From positions 42,906,344-42,970,343 of the forward strand of contig CP092879.1 of the NCBI GenBank assembly GCA_030710605.1: DNA of 64,000 nucleotides, written 5' to 3'. Made by a program: the position numbers and the translations under genes. The stretch's first letter is position 1; each line of letters opens with the position of its first letter. Origin of the DNA: Cordylochernes scorpioides. Taxonomy: Eukaryota; Arthropoda; Arachnida; Pseudoscorpiones; Chernetidae. Below are positions 1-10,436 of this stretch, piece after piece. The notes under the pieces are model-generated. The model had not been told where the DNA came from and searched no databases. It was given only the letters and a program-made list of their open reading frames with translations.

Positions 1-230
1 TATGCCTTTTTATTTAAAGATTATATATACATGTAAGATGTCTATATACTTGTAAGTTTAAATTATTATTTTTGAGGTGAATATAATCATATTCAAATTC
101 AAATGTATGTGTTATAATACCTTGATAAAGGTTGGCGTTCAGCCAACTGAAATATTGGTAAAATAAATGATATTTTGATCCAATATATGCCTTTTTATTT
201 ATGGATCGCTCTATTTTCAAAATGTATATA
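1..230 (+). repeat. Penelope-type terminal repeat fragment
   Basis: Fragment of the repeat family whose ends also occur at 13953-14235, 38865-39235 and 46245-46400. It ends with the shared tract ATCCAATATATGCC followed by a T-run and a variant of GGATTGCTCTATTTTC. The window begins inside another copy of the same end (TATGCCTTTTTATTTA at 1-17). A hammerhead-like hairpin lies inside at 118-160. No coding sequence is visible. The link to PLEs rests on the same hairpin-GAAATAT architecture downstream of the GIY-YIG fragment at 5149-5799. Confidence 0.6.
118..160 (+). ncRNA. hammerhead-like ribozyme motif, degenerate core
   Basis: Helix I TACC (118-121) pairs with GGTA (157-160). The core TTGATAA stands where CTGANGA is expected. 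Helix II is GTTGGC/GCCAAC with loop GTTCA, followed by GAA and then ATAT and T (helix III plus cleavage base). In sister copies at 14116 and 39138 helix I is TGCC/GGCA, so the TACC/GGTA pair here is a compensatory change that supports a real RNA helix. The G8 to A change in the core suggests low or no activity. Confidence 0.5.
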
Positions 231-1265
231 GAATATGGGACGTTTTTAATTATATAAAATATGGAATATGGAATTTTACAATTATATAAAATATAGAATA
301 TTTAATATCCAACCCATATTGATGTACCACATACAATGTATTATATATATTACATAATAAATAAAAGGTAGAGACTCGGGGAAAACAAAAAATCTTTCAC
401 ATTATAAAAAATAGTTAACCAAAGAAAACAAAGAGAGAAAAAATACATTTTAGATAAACAACCAAATAACTCACTTATAAAGTAACTTAAAGCAACAACA
501 CCTGGCGGAGTTTTTGTGAGGAAATGTGTCAACTTGAGACTCGACTTTTTAGCGAGAGTTCATCGGAGCTTAATTTTATTCTCCCTCCCTCTGGGACACT
601 GTCTCGGCATTCCAGTAGAGCATCTGTCACACCAAGAGTCAAGATGTCTGAACTGAATTGTTTAACTTGTGTGTGGGATCGCTGTGTGTGTGAGTTCAAG
701 CCAATCGTTCTAATTTTGTTTCTTTCTGGAATCCATTAGAACCTACGTATTAAATAAAGAACTCTGATATATTTCATCAGACTCTACTTGGTTTCATCTC
801 GGGTGGAAACGACTTACTAGTTTTTCTAAGGAAATTTGATTGACTGCATCTTTGCCTTCAATAGAAGATAATTAAGCATCAATCTCTCTAGGTCATGAGA
901 TACTAGTGTCATTTATATAATGAATCATTCAGTGCCACTAAACTAAGCTTTTGGAGATGTGAATGCCTCATATTATAATACATTATAATTGTGTTACTTA
1001 TCTCGAGTACACCCATGGTACAGACTATCCTGGTTAAGGATTTATGACTGCGTTTATAGTAAAGCACGCCACATGTTTGCAAAGATTCAGTTCAACTTAA
1101 ACATTTACAAGAATTCTTCGTCACATCTGGTGATATGGACTCATTACACTCGTAGACAAAACTTAAGGAAGTGGAAAGTCTTTCATGTCGCAGGTTATTT
1201 TTTAAGAGACGAAGGCAATTTTGCTTACACTTGATTACCTCATGTCTTTGATATTGTCTGAATCT
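231..1265. other. no gene seen; possible LTR-like segment at 500-830
   Basis: AT-rich sequence without a convincing ORF. The stretch 500-830 is less AT-rich and ends with an AATAAAG-type signal (about 752) and a TTTCATCAGACTC tract, an arrangement reminiscent of the R-U5 part of an LTR. No partner copy or target duplication was found, so this is only a suggestion. Confidence 0.3.
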
Positions 1266-1269
1266 CGTA

Positions 1270-1905
1270 CAACTTTGTTCACACTTGGTTATCCCGTGTA
1301 TCTTCAATAAAGATCATTGTGTATCAAATATCTTTCAGAGATATACATATTAAAAGGTGCAATTTCCTTAAGTTTTGTCCATGAGTGTGTATGTGGTTAG
1401 TCTCAGCCGAGGTGTAAAGTGAACGCACACAGGAATCAGGAGTCTGGAACAAGGACCTGCAAGCTGTAGGTGCAGAAGAGACAAGTTCTGGGTCCAGCAA
1501 AGGTACGAGTGACGTAGAGACGGCGTCGGAAAAATCTAGCTCCTGAATTCAGGGATTTTATAGTCCTCTCATAAAAATAACTGGGACATTGATCCCTGAG
1601 TCCAAGAATTGAGAGGCAATGTAAAGGCATTTCTGTAAGGCGGACAAATGCTGCGTCAGACAACGTGGTCTTGCCAGACTTTTTCTATCTGGAACTTTCT
1701 GTCTTTCTTTTATACAACTTTACAAGTCATTTTATTGAAAACTTCAATATTCTTTTTCAGTGATTTTTTTTAATATTTGATATATGGACTCATGGACAAA
1801 ACTTAAGGAAGTTGTACCTTTTAGTATGTATATCTCTGAAAGATATTTGATACACAGTGATCTTTATTGAAGATACACGGGATAACCAAGTGTGAACAAA
1901 ATTGT
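1270..1905. repeat. long inverted repeat (fold-back element)
   Basis: The segment at about 1270-1390 reappears inverted at about 1788-1905, sharing ATATCTTTCAGAGATATAC, the tract around CTTCAATAAAGATCA and the outer ACTTAAGGAAGT motif. The loop (about 1395-1785) is less AT-rich and holds no recognisable gene. Further diverged copies of the TGGACAAAACTTAAGG end lie near 1155 and 1960. Most likely a MITE-like or fold-back element. Confidence 0.6.
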
Positions 1906-2024
1906 CTCTATCTCCTTCAAAAAAAGGTAGACTAGCGAAATCAAGAATTTCCACTTACTTAATTATGTCCATGAGTGTATATATAGGGAGGTTGAACTTG
2001 TGTGATAATCTTGAGAATAATAAA

Positions 2025-2240
2025 AAGTAAGCTGAGAGACTGTTGGCCCTCGTCAGCGTGGTGCAAGCTGTACCTCAACGACCAAAAAACTGGCCATTCA
2101 GGCATCCTGATAAATCATGGAATGGGTAGTTAAGGCCAGAAGTGCGTGAGAACGAAAAGCAATGGGAAAATTTTGTACTGGGATAAGGTGGATAAATTAA
2201 GAAAAAGGTATCTCCTTATCGTGCAACTGAATATATATAT
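2025..2240 (-). repeat. truncated copy of the hammerhead-bearing Penelope-type end
   Basis: Minus-strand copy of the unit found whole at 41685-42335. It retains CCACGCTGACGAGGGC and the downstream tract but breaks off before the GAAAC part of the ribozyme. The AAGGTATCTCCTTATCGTGC tract near 2205-2230 is the outer end of the same unit. It is interrupted at 2244 by the LTR element inserted in its TA repeat. Confidence 0.6.
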
Positions 2241-2243
2241 ATA

Positions 2244-2616
2244 TGTGATGATCCTGTCGACTCTTCTGTGATATGATCCTGTCGACTTTCAGTGTGGCAT
2301 TATGATAATAATGTGGGGAGAGAGAAATAAGAAAACAACAAGTTTGGAAGATGGGACCCAGCAAACCGAGAGAGAGAGGTAGCGCGTGGGGCTGTCACTG
2401 CCGAACCACCGTCTTGTGTGGCCACCACCCCCCTCCCCCCCCCCCCCCCCCCCCCCCCCCGACTATCTAAAAATAGTCCGGCAGGGTTCCTAACAAAGCC
2501 CCCTCCGGCATGTGGTCAGTGGTTTAAAATGGCCGTAACTTAGTTTTCTATCGACGTCTCTCTCTCGTTGACTGTAGGTTTACTTTATTATTCCTGGAAG
2601 AGCATATATTATGACA
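2244..2616 (-). repeat. 3' LTR of the 2244-5122 element
   Basis: About 373 bp, nearly identical to 4752-5122. It contains a long poly-C tract (about 2409-2460 on the plus strand) whose length differs from the other LTR. Its terminal part carries two AGTCGACAGGAT units (plus-strand ATCCTGTCGACT at about 2251 and 2271). Confidence 0.75.
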
Positions 2617-4386
2617 TATGGCCCCCGTTGAAGAAGGCTGAACATGGTTTGAGTATACTTAAAGCTGGTGAAGCCAGGAATAGAGAAAATAATTTTACAG
2701 TTGAAATTAATTAAGGTTATGGTGACATAGTTTTATGTAAATAAAATATTGTATAGTACACAAGTAAATATTATTTACAAGCAGTTTTACAACACCGGAG
2801 AGTTTGACATTTAAGGAAATCTTTGAAAATATCAAGGTTATAAAAGGCTATATACAACAAAATCTAATGTACTATAAGGTAAATGACATTGAGGAGTGTG
2901 AACAAGGAGAAGGGGAGTCACAAACACATGATGAAATTCTGAAGGTCATTAAGACTGGGGAACTCTACACTTTAAGATATTTTTCAGGCGGACATGGCAA
3001 GGGTAAACTTGGCATGGGCCTTCTATGCTATAGGTGTAGAGCACGAGAAATGAGGTTGAGGTTGGAAATTGTGTGAGCTCAGGACTTAGGTAAATATAAA
3101 ACTACATACAATGTTAGAACCTTGGCGAACAGAGCGAGGGGAAACTTGCCCTGGGCCAATCTAACTTATCTATGCAGTTACTTGTGTAGCGAGTCCGAGG
3201 GGAAAAGTCCCGTGTGTAGTTGAGGAAGTTGAATGGACTTATATTTAATTTGCGGAAAGTATGCGCGCACAGTGCCAATATTGGGACGAGGACGGCGTTG
3301 TCCGTTACAAGTGACAAGCTGCTCGGACACGAGGGGTTTGAACCTTCGTGGGAGCTTGTGCAAGGCGATGATTTCGCGGTGGGTTGAAAGTAAGACCCAT
3401 GTCTGCGCGAAATGATGACGGACCGGACAGAATCAGCGACGATGCTTAACGTACCTCCGTGGGAAATATCGAAGGTAGGCTATATCGTGCTGGTTTGGAC
3501 AATGGACAAACATAGATTTGAAGACAGGGTCCGTGTGGCGAACGTGTGGCGCAAGAAGAAGGAGCGAACTGTGCCGCTCGATGTAGATTGTTCAAGTGAG
3601 AACAAAAGGGAGTTGATAAATATCTAGCAGTTAGTCAATCTGCATCCTGTGACGAACACACCATTGGCTAGATGGTGTGGGTCGGTGGATATGCTAGAGA
3701 TGAACTGCGAAATATATTATCATAAATGAAGGGCGAAGGTTAGGATTTTGAAATGGCAATATAGAAGTTCGATAATTGATTAATCAATAATTATCTATAA
3801 AGGTCCTGAGCTGGTATAAGGTTAACAAAGTTGTAAGAATGAGAGAGGCATTCAGGGGAAGATAGATAAGGGTCACCAAGGGTTGGTTGTAAGCAAGACT
3901 CACGTGGTGGTTGGAATTCTTCGACGCCTGAATTACAGGGTGAATTTTGAGTCGTTTAGGGAAAGAAATTATTTTTCGTGAGCCGTGCTTACAAGTAGGA
4001 GAGGTCATATACAAATAGGTTTACAAAAGTTTAGGTGCTGGAGGTATATTTTTATAGATAAATTGATTATGAAAAATCTATTGTTAATAGTTAAAATCGT
4101 AAAGCATTAATAGGTAGAATTCCCCTTTTTTTTAAGAGTTACGTTAAAATGGAAATTATTTAATTAAAATGACGATTGTTAAATTCTAATGGTAAGATAA
4201 CTAATTAAATGGGTTACAAATATCTAGCTAAATAGTATGGAGAATAATAGGCGTGGAGAAACTAAATGGGGCTAATTATGTAAAGATTGGCATCAGAATT
4301 TACAAGAAGTGAGTTCTTTAAAGAATGAATGGAAGGGGTAAAACAATTTTACTTACAGGTTATGCTGGTTTAGAGAGCAGGTAAGT

Positions 4387-4593
4387 TCATTGAGATTCGG
4401 GAGAGTTCTGTCTGTGACACTGTGCGTACCAGTGTTGTACATCACAGTAGCGGCAGGGATATGGCGGAGTCTTGTCCATGATGATGGAAGGTGTCCTGCT
4501 CTGGCGCGGCGATCGTTCTTGGGCAGGTCTAGTGCTGGAAGAAGTGCGTGGCAGCTCCATCTCCGTCGTAGGTGAATACTTCTTCGGGATCAC
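4387..4593 (-). pseudogene. Gag zinc-knuckle fragment
   Basis: The 68-residue minus-strand reading frame contains PCRYCDVQHWYAQC, a C-x2-C-x3-H-x4-C knuckle like those in the nucleocapsid part of some arthropod retroelement Gag proteins. It is preceded by a Pro/Ser/Arg-rich stretch typical of Gag. It lies about 160 bp inside the 5' LTR of the 2244-5122 element, which fits a Gag remnant. No capsid, protease or polymerase could be recognised further along the element. The family-level call is inference from the spacing of Cys and His only. Confidence 0.45.
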
Positions 4594-4731
4594 GGTTCAA
4601 AGGTTGGCGAAGAAGGGGTTGAGGGCTCGAAGAGGAGTGGTTACAGTTGAGTTGGGTTTGGCCGATCATCGTGGCTTGGCTTCTTGTTTCTTCATACTCC
4701 GGTATATGAGGGATTTGCTTCCCAGCCAGGT

Positions 4732-4751
4732 CTTATCCTGTCGACTTTCAA
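4732..4751 (-). promoter_or_regulatory. candidate primer-binding site
   Basis: Immediately inside the 5' LTR the minus strand reads TTGAAAGTCGACAGGATAAG. The core AGTCGACAGGATAA recurs at the same place in the element at 14347-20563. It resembles the tRNA-Ser-type site of several gypsy-group elements (AGTCGGTAGGAT) but lacks the usual TGG start, so the primer is uncertain. Confidence 0.45.
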
Positions 4752-4934
4752 TGTGATGATCCTGTCGACTCTTCTGTGATATGATCCTGTCGACTTTCAG
4801 TGTGGCATTATGATAATAATGTGGGGAGAGAGAAATAAGGAAACAACAAGTTTGGAAGATGGGACCCAGCAAATCGAGAGAGAGAGGTAGCGCGTGGGGC
4901 TGTCACTGCCGAACCACCGTCTTGTGTGGCCACC

Positions 4935-4967
<33 letters not shown>

Positions 4968-5122
4968 ACTATCTAAAAATAGTCCGGCAGGGTTCCCAAC
5001 AAAGCCCCCTCCGGCATGTGGTCAGTGGTTTAAAATGGCCGTAACTTAGTTTTCTATCGACGTCTCTCTCTCGTTGACTGTAGGTTTACTTTATTATTCC
5101 TGGAAGAGCATATATTATGACA
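4752..5122 (-). repeat. 5' LTR of the 2244-5122 element
   Basis: About 371 bp, close match to 2244-2616, including a long poly-C tract (about 4934-4967). It ends in AGTCGACAGGAT repeats. The adjacent TATA at 5123-5126 is one copy of the target duplication. Confidence 0.75.
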
Positions 5123-5148
5123 TATATATATATATATATTATTTAAAA

Positions 5149-5799
5149 ATGCCTATTTTGGATCATAAAGTTTTATTTCCGATATATTGCTCTAATAATC
5201 TAGAAAAAGTACAACAAGAAAAAATAATACTAATGAATGAATTACAAAGCAATAGTTACCCCACAGAATTTATCAAAAGACAATTCTATAGATCAACATT
5301 CATCCCTCCTTCCAATAGCCAATCTCATAAATCATATTGCACACTTCCGTACAGCTACGGCATCGAAAGAATCAGTAGAGCCCTCAAGAAGTACAACATC
5401 AAGACGATATACCAGACACCATCCAACTTAAAAACACTTCTCCGCCATCCCGATACCAAACATAACACAACCAACAGTCAAAAACCCAACCTCATTTACA
5501 GAATCCCGTGCCGATCTTGCCCAGCTACATACATAGGAGAGACAGGGAAAACTCTAGAAGAAAGAACCAATCAACACCGGACAGCCCTTCAAAACTATAG
5601 CCCTCTTTCCCTTTTAGTAGACCACGCACTGAAACAGGACCACATACCAAATTTTGACTCAACTGAAATAGTATATCAAAATATCAAGGACAAACATTCA
5701 AGACTTTTTCTAGAAAGCTGGACCTCAATAGAAGATAAAAACAGTATCAATCGAAAAATAGACATTCCTCAATTATACTTACAATTTAAAACCATATAG
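5149..5799 (+). pseudogene. PLE ORF remnant with GIY-YIG endonuclease domain
   Basis: From ATG 5149 the frame encodes about 216 residues; the first dozen or so come from the inverted terminal repeat, so the original protein began further upstream. The part after about residue 13 aligns with the last 200 residues of the PLE at 8695-10436. It ends in a GIY-YIG nuclease: IPCRSCPATYIGETGKTLEE with the Cys pair before YIGETG, then RTNQH and a later ESW acidic residue. In PLEs this domain nicks target DNA for target-primed reverse transcription. The reverse transcriptase domain is missing, so the copy is dead even though the frame is open. Confidence 0.8.
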
Positions 5800-6023
5800 C
5801 CCACTACTATACATTTATATATATAACAAATTACTGATTTTCAATTCTTTTATTTTAAATGTATATATTTATTTATTCTCTATATATTAATATTGTATAT
5901 ATCATTTTATTATTAATAATTATATTTATAAACATGCATATTGTAGATTTTAGATATTTTAAAATTTTTATAGCAGTTGTACATACTCGTGAATTGATAC
6001 GCGAGCTATTCAAAACAATCTTG

Positions 6024-6066
6024 TTCCCCGAAGATGTTTGGCGAGTTGCCACACGAAATATCGGAA
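6024..6066 (+). ncRNA. hammerhead-like motif in the PLE 3' region
   Basis: Helix I TTCC (6024-6027) pairs with GGAA (6063-6066). Core CCGAAGA differs from CTGANGA only at U4. Helix II is TGGC/GCCA with loop GAGTT, then a small internal loop. GAA is followed by the self-complementary ATAT and C. Hammerhead ribozymes with minimal helix III are known in PLEs; this copy fits that architecture apart from the one core change. Confidence 0.5.
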
Positions 6067-6147
6067 ATAAAACTTTATGATCCAAAATAGGCATTTTTAA
6101 ATAAAAAAATATATGGATTGCTCTATTTTCAAACATATATATATATA

Positions 6148-6609
6148 TGTAATATTGTTGCAAATGATCCTGTCGACGTATGGATAAACTGGCAGTCGTG
6201 TACGTGAGGCGAGTGTTGATGTTCTTCCCACACGCGAACAACAAGAAGCAGAGGCAGGGCTAGATGTTAGCACCGAGAGTGATCGGGGACAGCCCACGGG
6301 ACAGAGGTAGAGGCCATGATACAAACTTGGATGTCTATCACCGAGACATGGAGAAAGAGACCGAGAGAGACAGAAGCGGTCTGCCGGTGGACACACTCTA
6401 GAACATACTGCCGCTGACCCTCTGCTAAAATCTGTCCTGTTTACCGGGGTCGTCTATATAAAGCCTTGGAGTGGGGGGGGGGCATCTGGACGTTTCCTAC
6501 CCTCTGGCCCCCAGCTGACCGCTCCTTTTGGCTGTTTTTATTTTGACGTCACCATTTTTAGTTTAAATACAAATAGGGGTGCACAGGTTATATTAATAAA
6601 GATATAGCA
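6148..6609 (-). mobile_element. solo LTR
   Basis: On the minus strand it begins TGCTATATC and ends CAATATTACA, 462 bp, flanked by TATA on both sides (6144-6147 and 6610-6613). Near its end it carries GTCGACAGGATCATTT, the motif shared with the LTRs at 2244, 14347, 39563 and 50208. No internal region remains, which is the usual product of LTR-LTR recombination. Confidence 0.65.
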
Positions 6610-6613
6610 TATA

Positions 6614-7200
6614 TACAAAATATGGGGGTGGTAGCAAATAGAAACAGTGTACATTTTTATATAAAGGTAGATCTTATAAAGTATCGGCTCTAACTAATTG
6701 GAAGATATGTGACATATACTAAAAGTGTCATTATTATACAGTTTAAAATATACTATATATATATACAAGGCCATTAGATGCTAAAACACACACATTAAAA
6801 AATATTCATCTAATCAATTAGCTCTTAGAGAGATTTTTCTAGAAAATAAAACAAATTAATAGAGAAATATTTGATTTATGCGTTATTTTTAATGAACGCA
6901 CGCCATTCTAAATTAGTTTTGTTAATTGAATTAATGAGGAGGTAATATATTTTAGCTAAGTATACACACCCGCCCGGTGAGAGTGCACAATTTTACATCT
7001 AATTATAATTTCTTTCTAATAAAAATATAAAATATAGATTAGTAATTTATTAAATAGGCAGAATTAAGGCGCCTAGAAACCACCATATAACTTGGAAAAA
7101 ATATATAGCTACATCTGAACCAGTTTTTTTTTATTATTATTATTTACAGATGTTTCAGTGATTCTCTGTCCTCAGGGAAATTATTAAACAGAAGGAAGTC
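6614..7200. other. no gene seen
   Basis: AT-rich sequence with no ORF or repeat partner that I recognise. A minus-strand CTGAGGA tract lies at about 7170-7180 next to a possible hairpin, but it does not complete a hammerhead fold. Confidence 0.5.
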
Positions 7201-7201
7201 G

Positions 7202-7415
7202 ACACAGTTGGCCAGATGGAAATCTGGTCACCTGCGCCCTCTAGTCTATAAAAGAGGGAGCCAAAAGCTTCCCCATGTGCACTAGGTGCAAAACCGAAGA
7301 GGCCACTCCCCAACATATACTAAATTGTATTGGAAAGGACAAAGGCTCCCTGTACAGAGAACCAAGAAGAGTTCTTGAACTTCTTTATGAGCACGACTTC
7401 CAAGATCTTGTCTAA
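7202..7415 (+). pseudogene. non-LTR retrotransposon C-terminal fragment
   Basis: The frame from 7202 reads LARWKSGHLRPL and after a frameshift near 7270 continues MCTRCKTEEATPQHILNC to a stop at 7415. The C-x2-C-x8-H-x4-C knuckle following an RSGH-like stretch is the C-terminal zinc-knuckle region downstream of the RNase H or RT part in many arthropod non-LTR elements. The frameshift and loss of everything upstream make it a dead fragment. A spaced AAACGTCGAG tract follows at about 7480-7490. Confidence 0.6.
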
Positions 7416-7739
7416 TTTAGAATAATAAAAGGATAAGAAAAAAAGGGAAATAATTGTCATTCCCTTGAGAAAAGTCCCTGAAACGTCGAGAACTAAATAT
7501 AAAAAAAAACTCGGGAAGAATAAAGGTATTGATATAGGAATGTAAAGAAGACCAACGATGAGACATTTGGCAAATTTGATCTACCAGACGGTCAAAACAT
7601 GTCTATTGTCTGTTTTGATTACAGTGTCTATATTTTGTTGCTTAATTTGGGGAAAATGGTGTCTATCTAGAGAGATATGCTTTTGTGGTTGTGTAAATTA
7701 TAGAAATTTTTGCTTCAAGCATAGGTCTACAGTTTAATA
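7416..7739. other. no gene seen
   Basis: AT-rich, with a GAAACGTCGAGAAC tract near 7480 that resembles the 3' half of a PLE hammerhead motif but has no matching first half. Confidence 0.4.
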
Positions 7740-8012
7740 TACAAAATCATAATAATTCTGCAACATTATTTAAAACAACAGCAATGGATGAGGAAAGCGA
7801 AGACTAAAACACGGCTGATTCCACACTTGCTTTTTCAATGATACGCTAACCTATGCACGGTGGATTTTGTGGGCAATGGATATGCGTCGGACCTGAAGGC
7901 TGTTGGGTTCTGCGCTGCCTGGAGTATAGAAGCTTCATCTATGATTCCTTCCTGTGGTGAATCTGTATAAGACCTGTGGTCTTAATAAAGCTGTATTTGT
8001 ATGTATTTAACA
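7740..8012 (+). repeat. copy of a repeated 3' end with poly(A) signal (family R)
   Basis: Encodes a short open tail ending in an acidic DEESED-like peptide and TAA at about 7807, then a 3' UTR-like tract ending GGTCTTAATAAAGCTGTA (about 7980). The same tract follows the ORF at 40524-40796 and occurs alone at 45486-45605. Three copies with the same stop codon context and poly(A) signal suggest retrocopies or the 3' end of an unrecognised retroelement. Confidence 0.5.
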
Positions 8013-8317
8013 TAAAACATATAACAACTATCTCTATATAGGAGGAAACATTTACATATTTGAAAAGACAATCTCTAATGATTAGAATACAGAAAAACAT
8101 TATTAAAATAAGTAAAAGAACATGATAGTGTAGAGAAATTTGCTACCCACCATGACTGTTCCATGTTATCAGAGCTAGTAATTGGACCTCGTCCGATCCA
8201 TTACTCTCCTGACGCCCTAATTGTCAGGTTAGGCTCAAAAAGTTGTCAAAATTACCGTCATCCATCTTCTCGCTGACGATGTCCCTTCATTAGAATAATG
8301 TCACGTTAAATGTCGCG
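8013..8317. other. no gene seen
   Basis: No ORF or family recognised. The last part runs into a 169-bp-satellite remnant at about 8318-8345 (CAGTGTCGAAGTGAATAATT). Confidence 0.5.
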
Positions 8318-8398
8318 CCAGTGTCGAAGTGAATAATTATATAAGTAAGTATAAGAGTTCAAGGCATGCGAGGATGCGTTTCTTAAAGATTTTATTAT

Positions 8399-8435
8399 GG
8401 GCGAGCTTTCGGGTTATCAACCCTTCTACAGGACA
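8399..8435 (-). ncRNA. hammerhead-like motif in the PLE 3' region
   Basis: Minus strand: core CTGTAGA (A6 to U compared with CTGANGA), helix II GGGTT/AACCC with loop GAT, then GAA, self-complementary AGCT and C. Helix I is poor (one pair next to the core, then a mismatch). The same CTGTAGA-type core with a good helix I is seen at 36365-36467. Position downstream of a PLE pol matches the known location of PLE hammerheads. Confidence 0.45.
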
Positions 8436-8694
8436 ACATATCTGAGTAAAAGTGCATCTTATATACATATCCATATTGAGAAATTAGCATATATACAAGA
8501 AAACTATAAACGTATTAACATAATTGGTGAAGAAGTAAAAATAAGAGAAAGCTGCGTGTTCTGAGTATGCAAAGAAGTAAAATCAAAAATAGTTGTACAA
8601 AAGGATACGGTTGAATTTAAGACTGCAATAGTAAAACAATCCAAAATGAAGTAAAATAAAATAAAACGCTCTAGCAATGGTCACCTAAGGTACA

Positions 8695-10436
8695 CTATGG
8701 CAATATTGCATTGTATATATCGGGGATGTCTATATGTCTGTTAATACTGTTATGTCTTAAAGAGAGCAGCGCCTCGACGACCAACCTTCTGTATTTGTTC
8801 GTGATTCCTGAGTAATATGCCTGTGGTTGAGAAGTATCGAAAGAGTGTCCTGTCTGTCTAATGTGTTGTACTATAAGGGATCTAGGTTCACTATTTCTGA
8901 TGTTTCTATGGTGTTCATCTATCCTATCTTTAATTCTACGGCCTGTTTCTCCTATATACAAACTATTGCAATCTGAGCATTTTAAGGAATATACGGAGTT
9001 TGTAAAGTATGGCAGGGTGATGGGAAAACTATTTCTGGTGATGGGGTTTCTAACTATTGTTTCTAATTTGGGATTGTTGGTATAGAAGGTACGTATTCCG
9101 TGTTTGTTTTTTAAGTATCTGGCTATGTTGACACTATGGGCAGAGTAAGGGATGATGCAAGTCGATCTATAAGTCTGACTGCTTAGCTGCTGTTGTGGAT
9201 TGTAAAAGTGTCGGAGAATGAAGTTTCTGGGGTATCCTGAGTTCATTAGGTGATTAATCACGATCTGGGTTTCTGTATGTTTAAATTCAGATGTTGAACA
9301 GTGAGTAAAAATACGTTTTGAGAGGGTTTTAACCGTATTAATTTTGTGGCTAAGGGGGCAGAATGAGGTATAGTGTATATAGGAGGGATGGAAGGAGGGC
9401 TTATAGTATACGTTGGTAATATACCTATGATTTTGTCTTGTGATCATGATATCCAAGAATGCCAAGGAACCATTGTTTTCTTTTTCGAATGTAAATTGGA
9501 TGTCCGGAATTAGTGAATTTAATTTAGTGTAAATACTGTCCAAGGATTCTATATTAATTATACAGAAAATGTCGTCTATGTATCTAAACCAGGTGTGAAT
9601 ATCTGCTGGGAAGTGACTTGTAATTAAACTGTCAATTTTTTGCATAACTATTTCGGAGAGTGGTGAGGACAAAGGGCTACCCATGGGAGTACCCTTTGTT
9701 TGCCTATAGTAACATTTATCAAAATTGAAAATACTATTGCTAAGACAGATCGAAATTAAGGTGGAAAACTTAGATATCAAATCTGCTGTATACCCATGCG
9801 TCCGGAGGAATTCCCTGGTGCATTCTAAGATGAGGGAGTGGGGGAGACTGGGGTATAGGTTGATGACATCAAAAGAGATCATAAGACTGTTGGGGACTAC
9901 CTGTAATTGCTGTATATGGTCTAAAAATTTTGGTGTGGAAGAGATGGACGTCGGGGCGGCGCCCTCTTTAAGTTTGGGTATGATAATCTTAGCTAAGTAC
10001 TGAGCTAGCGGGGCTGTGGGGGAGAGGTGAAAGGCTACTATTGGTCTAAGGGGGATATTTAACTTATGTACCTTAGGGAGGCCGTAGATGTAGGCCTGAC
10101 CATGCAGATTCGAAAGGAAACCCTGGAGTTCATCAGTTGTTATGATCCTGTTCCTACATAGTGACCTAAGTTCTTTTTTGTACTTGGAATTCGTGGTAGT
10201 ATGTTCTTCCACTGTGGCCGGGGTGAATACTTCTGAGTTGCTCAAGATTTGATTCATTCCTGAGATATAGTCCGAAGTGTTCATAATGACGGTTCTGGCT
10301 CCCTTATCTGATCGTGTGATAACTATGTTATTATTCTTGGACAGAGTTCTTATAATTTGGTTGGTATGATGGCTGTTGGCTAAGTCGTTTGTAGGACTAT
10401 TTAAAACAGATGTGACGTGGTTCCTGACGGAGAGTT
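8695..10436 (-). CDS. PLE polyprotein, reverse transcriptase plus GIY-YIG (5' partial)
   Basis: From the first available ATG at 10284 the frame gives 529 residues, but it stays open upstream to 10436 and includes ITRSDKGARTVIM, a conserved PLE N-terminal motif, so the true start is lost. Domains in order: GLPKVHK motif at about residue 67, RT palm with SFDVINLYPSLP (first catalytic Asp), TPMGSPLS, and RYIDD (catalytic Asp pair), then a thumb and linker, then GIY-YIG nuclease with LKCSDCNSLYIGETGRR and HHRN. The protein copies its RNA onto DNA nicked by the nuclease domain. All key residues I can check are present. Expression in situ is doubtful because the 5' end and promoter are missing. Confidence 0.9.

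Larger units (their letters stand above)
2244..5122 (-). mobile_element. complete short LTR retrotransposon, non-autonomous
   Basis: Read on the minus strand: 5' LTR 4752-5122, internal region 2617-4751, 3' LTR 2244-2616. Both LTRs start TGTCATAATATATG and end ATCACA. The element is flanked by TATA on both sides (2240-2243 and 5123-5126). A primer-site candidate containing AGTCGACAGGAT follows the 5' LTR and a G-rich tract precedes the 3' LTR. The internal region of about 2.1 kb is too short for gag-pol; only a Gag-type zinc knuckle is recognisable. Known non-autonomous LTR elements move with the enzymes of relatives; that is the likely mode here. Confidence 0.75.
5123..6115 (+). mobile_element. 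truncated Penelope-like element bracketed by inverted ends
   Basis: A 5'-truncated PLE: the tail of the ORF with the GIY-YIG domain, then a 3' region ending at about 6112. The terminal tract (ATCCAAAATAGGCATTTTTA region, 6058-6112) is repeated inverted at about 5139-5178, so the coding fragment sits between a pair of inverted ends. This is the same divergent arrangement as the smaller fold-back repeats in this window. A hammerhead-like motif lies at 6024-6066. Confidence 0.7.
8341..10436 (-). mobile_element. 5'-truncated Penelope-like element inserted in satellite DNA
   Basis: A minus-strand PLE with a long pol frame (8695-10436) and a 3' region down to about 8341. Satellite sequence lies on both sides: GTCGAAGTGAATAATTATAT at about 8322-8341 and the 169-bp array from 10437. 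The open frame runs right up to the 10436 junction, so the 5' part is missing, as is usual after incomplete target-primed reverse transcription. The coding part has no internal stop, which suggests a young insertion. Confidence 0.8.

Noticed and set aside
2804-3627. Plus-strand ORFs of 71-90 codons
   Set aside because: They lie inside an LTR element read on the minus strand, with no domain or repeat support.
7140-7180. Hammerhead on the minus strand (CTGAGGA ... GAAAC)
   Set aside because: The core matches, but helix II would have to share its G with GAAA and helix III does not pair.
8861-10003. Plus-strand ORFs opposite the PLE pol
   Set aside because: Shadows of the strong minus-strand coding frame.
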